A stretch of DNA of 64,000 bases, taken from the NCBI GenBank assembly GCA_965262455.1, contig CBDHFH010000008.1:620001-684000 (forward strand). Reading direction: 5' to 3'. The DNA is from UBA1858 sp965262455 (GTDB lineage Bacteria; Pseudomonadota; Gammaproteobacteria; UBA4575). The notes beneath the pieces are model-generated. The model worked only from the letters and a program-made list of their open reading frames with translations, did no database searches and had not been told where the DNA came from. A program made the position numbers and the translations under genes. Shown piece by piece: positions 60,967 to 64,000 of this stretch; within the stretch, counting starts at the first letter, position 1; the number at the start of each line of letters is the position of its first letter.

Positions 60967-62274
60967 CTAGACTGACATTACGGCTTCTTCACCCTTACTA
61001 ATATCTTTCATAGGTGGAATTTTGGCTTTTACTTTTGAGCCATTAACCAGCTTGACTTCTTCTTTCTTTTCTTGATAGTTAATATTATCTACGCGGTATT
61101 CCATTTCAACGCGCGCGAATGCAATTTTGTCACCTGCTTTTAGTACGCATTTATTAATACGATGGCCATTTACTAATGTACCATTCGTACTTCTTAAATC
61201 TTCTAGGAAAAAGTTGTTATGAAAGCTGATGACCTTAGCGTGATGCATGCTGACTGAATTTACAGGCAAATGTATTTCATTGCTAGGTATGCGTCCGATC
61301 GTAGTCACTTCTTTGGTGATATCAAAACATGCAACGACTTTATCGCCGTCCATTTGCACTAATTTCGGCGTAGGTTCCCCAGCCATATTAATTGAGGCAA
61401 CATTCTTTTCTGCAAAATGCTTAATACCGACACGCTCTTCATAAGGAATCCACTGAAGCTCTTCAATAGCCAGCTCTAAGATTTTTACTGTAATACTTTT
61501 TGAACCTTCAACAAAGGCAGTGATCAATGCTGTATCAAACAAAGCATTGATTAGTCGTGGTACCCCACCAGTATATCGATGGACTACTGGATAACACTCA
61601 GGAAATACCACCGGGTCAGCTTTGCCTTCAGTTTCTTTTGTATAATCGTAGCCTGCTGTACTTAATCTGTGATGGATATAGGAAGCAATGTCATCAACAG
61701 TTAAAGGCGCCAGATGGAAGCGAAAACGAATTCTTTGACAAAGCTGTTCCATGCCTGGTGCATCGAGCACTTGCTTTAATTCTGGCTGACCCACTAACAC
61801 GAGATTTAATATACGTTCATGCTGGGTTTCCATCCCTGTAAGCATGCGTACTTCTTCAAGCACACGACGACTGAGATTTTGCGCTTCATCAATGACTAAA
61901 ATAACTTGACGTCCCTTCTCATATTGCTCCATCAAGTAAGTATTGAGCATTTCGATTAACTCAACTTTACTTGCATTAAATGGTTTAAATCCAAATTCAA
62001 CTAGAATCGCCTGGAAAAATTCCAATTCGTCAAGTTGTGTTTGATATACACGAGCAATAACTACATCATCTCCAACACTTGATAATAGGCTTTGTATTAG
62101 CGTAGTTTTACCTGATCCTATTTCCCCTGTAATGACCACGAAGCCATCACGATTCCAAACCGTATAGTCCATATATGCTTTAGCGCGCTTATGGCCTTTA
62201 CTTAGATACAAGAAATTTGCGTCGGGCGTTAACTGAAATGGTTGCTGCTTTAAACCAAAATGTTCTAAATACAT
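60967..62274 (-). CDS. ExeA/XrtA-type AAA ATPase fused to FHA domain
   Basis: A 435-residue protein. Residues 1-275 are an AAA ATPase of the GspA/ExeA and PEP-CTERM-locus type: MYLEHFGLKQQPFQLTPDA, Walker A TGEIGSGKTTLIQS, Walker B VILVIDEAQNLS, LVLVGQPELKQVL, CQRIRFRFHLAPL and GVPRLINALFD. After a linker, residues about 325-400 form an FHA domain (TIGRIPSNEI, VSMHHAKVI, DLRSTNGTLVNG). The last 40 residues are Lys/Glu-rich. No membrane anchor is seen, unlike ExeA. FHA binds phosphothreonine, so it may respond to a kinase such as that at 26112. Confidence 0.8.
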   Translation of the reverse strand: MYLEHFGLKQQPFQLTPDANFLYLSKGHKRAKAYMDYTVWNRDGFVVITGEIGSGKTTLIQSLLSSVGDDVVIARVYQTQLDELEFFQAILVEFGFKPFNASKVELIEMLNTYLMEQYEKGRQVILVIDEAQNLSRRVLEEVRMLTGMETQHERILNLVLVGQPELKQVLDAPGMEQLCQRIRFRFHLAPLTVDDIASYIHHRLSTAGYDYTKETEGKADPVVFPECYPVVHRYTGGVPRLINALFDTALITAFVEGSKSITVKILELAIEELQWIPYEERVGIKHFAEKNVASINMAGEPTPKLVQMDGDKVVACFDITKEVTTIGRIPSNEIHLPVNSVSMHHAKVISFHNNFFLEDLRSTNGTLVNGHRINKCVLKAGDKIAFARVEMEYRVDNINYQEKKEEVKLVNGSKVKAKIPPMKDISKGEEAVMSV

Positions 62275-62602
62275 ACCAAGTTTTCTCTTCTTGTAGTGAG
62301 TGTCAGTTGAAGCTGTTGCCTGACATCGGGATTATTAATATTTATAAGCCGCATTGTAATGGTGAGGAAAATCATTTTTAGAAGACAATTCACAAAACAA
62401 AGTAATTTATAGGATTTGCCAGCAATAACTTCACATTATTCTGCTAAAAGTTATTTGAAGTGAACAAATAACATTAAGCTAACGTAATGTTATTTAAGGA
62501 TTTTAGATAATTAATGCGTATAAGAATGTGACTTCTATCAAAAACACAACAATGACAGATAATTTATAAGATTAACTAGAATGATCTAGTGAGAGGAATT
62601 AC
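62275..62602. other. Intergenic region upstream of the ExeA/FHA gene
   Basis: About 330 bp between two minus-strand genes: the 5' side of the ExeA/FHA gene and the 3' side of fur. It contains a strong inverted repeat (62466-62495, listed separately) and a short ACTAGA-ATGA-TCTAGT hairpin (62575-62590) just past fur that could be a weak terminator. I find no coding frame. Confidence 0.5.
62466..62495. repeat. Perfect 11-bp inverted repeat upstream of the ExeA/FHA gene
   Basis: AAATAACATTA (62466-62476) and TAATGTTATTT (62485-62495) are exact reverse complements with an 8-bp spacer. It lies about 190 bp before the ExeA/FHA start. Neither flank has a long T-run, so an operator or RNA stem is as likely as a terminator. 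Confidence 0.55.
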
Positions 62603-63022
62603 TTAGCTACCAACACAGTCGGGATTATTGCAATCCCCATAAATAATTAGAGAATGATCAGTAATGGTGAAACCATTATCTTCAGCAATTTTTTTCTGTT
62701 GGTCTTCTATTGCCGAATTAACGAACTCGACGATCTTGCCACATTTAATGCAAATTAAATGATCATGATGTTTGCCACGATCCAGTTCAAACACAGCTTG
62801 ACCGCCCTCAAAATGATGGCGCATGACTAAACCGGCCCCTTCAAACTGAGTTAATACGCGATATATTGTCGCCAGGCCAATTTCTTCATCAGAATCAAGT
62901 AGTACACGATATATATCTTCCGCGCTCAAATGTTGCTGAGTGGATTGTTCAAGTATCTCCAAAATTTTCATGCGTGGAAGAGTAACTTTTAGGCCTGCCT
63001 TGCGGAGATCTTGATTTTCCAT
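62603..63022 (-). CDS. fur: Ferric uptake regulator
   Basis: Fur represses iron-uptake genes when loaded with Fe2+. The 139-residue protein starts MENQDLRKAGLKVTLPRMKIL, with the winged helix (DSDEEIGLATIYRVLTQFE) and C-terminal metal-binding domain HHDHLICIKCGKIVEF and YGDCNNPDC, the usual His/Cys set. It is on the minus strand, 75 bp after a small secreted-protein gene; the promoter probably lies in that gap. Confidence 0.95.
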   Translation of the reverse strand: MENQDLRKAGLKVTLPRMKILEILEQSTQQHLSAEDIYRVLLDSDEEIGLATIYRVLTQFEGAGLVMRHHFEGGQAVFELDRGKHHDHLICIKCGKIVEFVNSAIEDQQKKIAEDNGFTITDHSLIIYGDCNNPDCVGS

Positions 63023-63097
63023 GTTGAGTTCTGAGATTTAGTATTTTTGAGGAAGAGCTATACTAGCAAACCTAAATGGTTAGCGTTAGATAGACAA

Positions 63098-63487
63098 TCA
63101 GGGTTTCTGTTTGATTCTGAAATGTTTTAGGTTTTTCAACAAGTTACCAACTGCAGCTTCAAAAGATGCATCGCCATTGACCGCACAATAATCGTGCAGC
63201 CATGTCTCGATTTGATCAATTGTTTTCGTCTTTCCTAGAATCGAATAAGTATCCGCTTGGAGATAGTTATATGCCGTCATATAGCCTGCCAACCAGCTTA
63301 AATAATAAGCGGTGCCCTCCTTTTTTTCATTTAAAAATGACTTACAACTGAGATTCCCCAAACCCATGACAAGATAATCGCCTGCGTCATCAGCCGCATT
63401 AACTGGGGTCAGGAGGATAGCTACAATCAGGGTGTATCGCAGTACGGCGTGAATTTTATCCAAATTCAGACTAATTAATAATCTCAT
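63098..63487 (-). CDS. Small secreted protein of unknown function
   Basis: A 129-residue protein with an N-terminal hydrophobic segment ending VNAADD (signal peptide or anchor, about 1-31). The mature part has two Cys, a GNLSC motif and YYLSWLAGYMTAYNYL, and ends IKQKP. The pattern recalls small periplasmic proteins of the HdeA/Rap1a-like type, but this is only a resemblance. It lies upstream of fur on the same strand and downstream of a terminator that ends a transcript from the right. Confidence 0.6.
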   Translation of the reverse strand: MRLLISLNLDKIHAVLRYTLIVAILLTPVNAADDAGDYLVMGLGNLSCKSFLNEKKEGTAYYLSWLAGYMTAYNYLQADTYSILGKTKTIDQIETWLHDYCAVNGDASFEAAVGNLLKNLKHFRIKQKP

Positions 63488-64000
63488 ATTTTACTTGAAT
63501 ATGTTCTTATAAATTATTGAATATAAAATAAAAACCCGTCATAAAGACGGGTCTAGAATCAGCCATTTGTACACTAGGACTTAGCAATTTATTTTTATTA
63601 ATACCCAACTAGAGGAGAAAGGGTTGCCAATTTTCCGTGCGTACGGCGTACCTAATTCTGTTGCTAAATCTCCCAAGCTGCACTTTGGCTAGCAAACATT
63701 AGTTCTGAGGAACACCTAAGACATCACATTAACACAACTTTTTGTGTAATTCACAAGGTTTTTTAACCATTTCTAATCGAAAGCTCACCTGCCTTAACAA
63801 GTCCAGCAGTACTCAGAGCGGTTAAGTATGACGTTCATACTCAAACAAATTTCCTGACCGACAAGTGCACTAGAACAACCGCCAAAGCGCTGGAAAATTG
63901 CAAATATGTGCAAATAATTTCTTTATAATTCATAAAGTTATACGAATAAATTAGATTGAATATTATAACCCCCACGAGTAAGGATTCTGCAAAATCATGC
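63488..64000. other. Non-coding right end of the window, candidate small RNA on the minus strand
   Basis: No open frame longer than about 60 codons on either strand. On the minus strand a good terminator (63520-63552) ends a transcript coming from the right. The preceding 200-300 nt contain several short inverted repeats (TTGTG/CACAA alternations near 63744-63768, GTACGCCGTAC near 63645) but match no RNA family I can name. The gene may begin beyond the window. Confidence 0.4.
63520..63552 (-). terminator. Rho-independent terminator on the minus strand
   Basis: On the minus strand ACCCGTC-TTTAT-GACGGGT forms a perfect 7-bp stem with a 5-nt loop, followed by TTTTATTTTAT. It stands upstream of the 63098-63487 gene, so it must end a different transcript entering from the right. 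Confidence 0.8.

Noticed and set aside
1..64000. Mobile elements, prophage or integron structures.
   Set aside because: I see no transposase, integrase, terminal inverted repeats or attC-like sites; the tRNA genes have no adjacent integrase or direct repeat of their 3' end that I could detect.

Overview
The window looks like a chromosomal segment of a moderately AT-rich gammaproteobacterium. Evidence for this is the gene order ribD-ribE-ribB-ribH-nusB-thiL-pgpA, a single-chain purL, ettA, msrP, a Fur repressor, a one-piece tmRNA whose tag reads ANDDNYALAA, a complete type II secretion operon and PEP-CTERM/exosortase-type proteins. I cannot name a genus. I see no insertion sequence, prophage, integrase or CRISPR array. 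Most of the window is housekeeping and envelope biology, with several unusual multidomain proteins set into it.

Layout. 77-5508: four translationally coupled minor (pseudo)pilins (FimT/GspH-, PilV-, PilW- and PilX-like), the last a 1150-residue protein with DNRLRE and LamG-like adhesive domains. 5507-5923: tmRNA and its terminator on the minus strand. 6101-12659: purL, a small outer-membrane barrel, msrP and a DUF815 ATPase. 12714-16438: a permease fused to VCBS/ASPIC-UnbV repeats, then a LEA-like helical protein and a terminator. 16440-19615: ettA and glyA, divergent. 19658-25976: nrdR and the riboflavin operon, interrupted by a proteasome-like Ntn hydrolase (BPH type) and running into nusB, thiL and pgpA.

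26112-32262 is the most striking block. It is a tight five-gene operon encoding a HEAT-repeat/Ser-Thr kinase fusion, two PilT-family ATPases, a retropepsin-like aspartic protease and a class III nucleotide cyclase with an FHA (phosphothreonine-binding) domain. It looks like a phospho-signalling and motor module. gltX, tRNA-Ala and a bidirectional terminator follow (32347-33921).

33951-43569: a PEP-CTERM protein and, divergent from it, a 1420-residue secreted 5'-nucleotidase-like protein. The nucleotidase carries a circularly permuted copy of the PEP-CTERM protein's domain inserted in an Ig-like domain. Next come an HxlR-type regulator, a TonB-ExbB-ExbD-ExbD operon and two paralogous Arg-rich small proteins. 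43558-54769 is the type II secretion operon gspC-N on the minus strand. 54973-63487: tRNA-Glu, two small glycosyltransferase-like proteins of the TIGR04283/TIGR04282 type, dusA, an M17 aminopeptidase, a YadG/YadH-type ABC exporter, an ExeA/XrtA-type ATPase fused to FHA, fur and a small secreted protein. The right end (63553-64000) has no recognisable gene but is followed, on the minus strand, by a clear terminator.

How parts may work together (inference): FHA domains occur in two places (the cyclase and the ExeA-type ATPase) and an active-looking Ser/Thr kinase sits in the same operon as one of them, so Thr phosphorylation may control pilus or secretion motors. The large DNRLRE/LamG proteins, the pseudopilins, the type II system and the PEP-CTERM components together suggest investment in surface attachment and secreted polymers.
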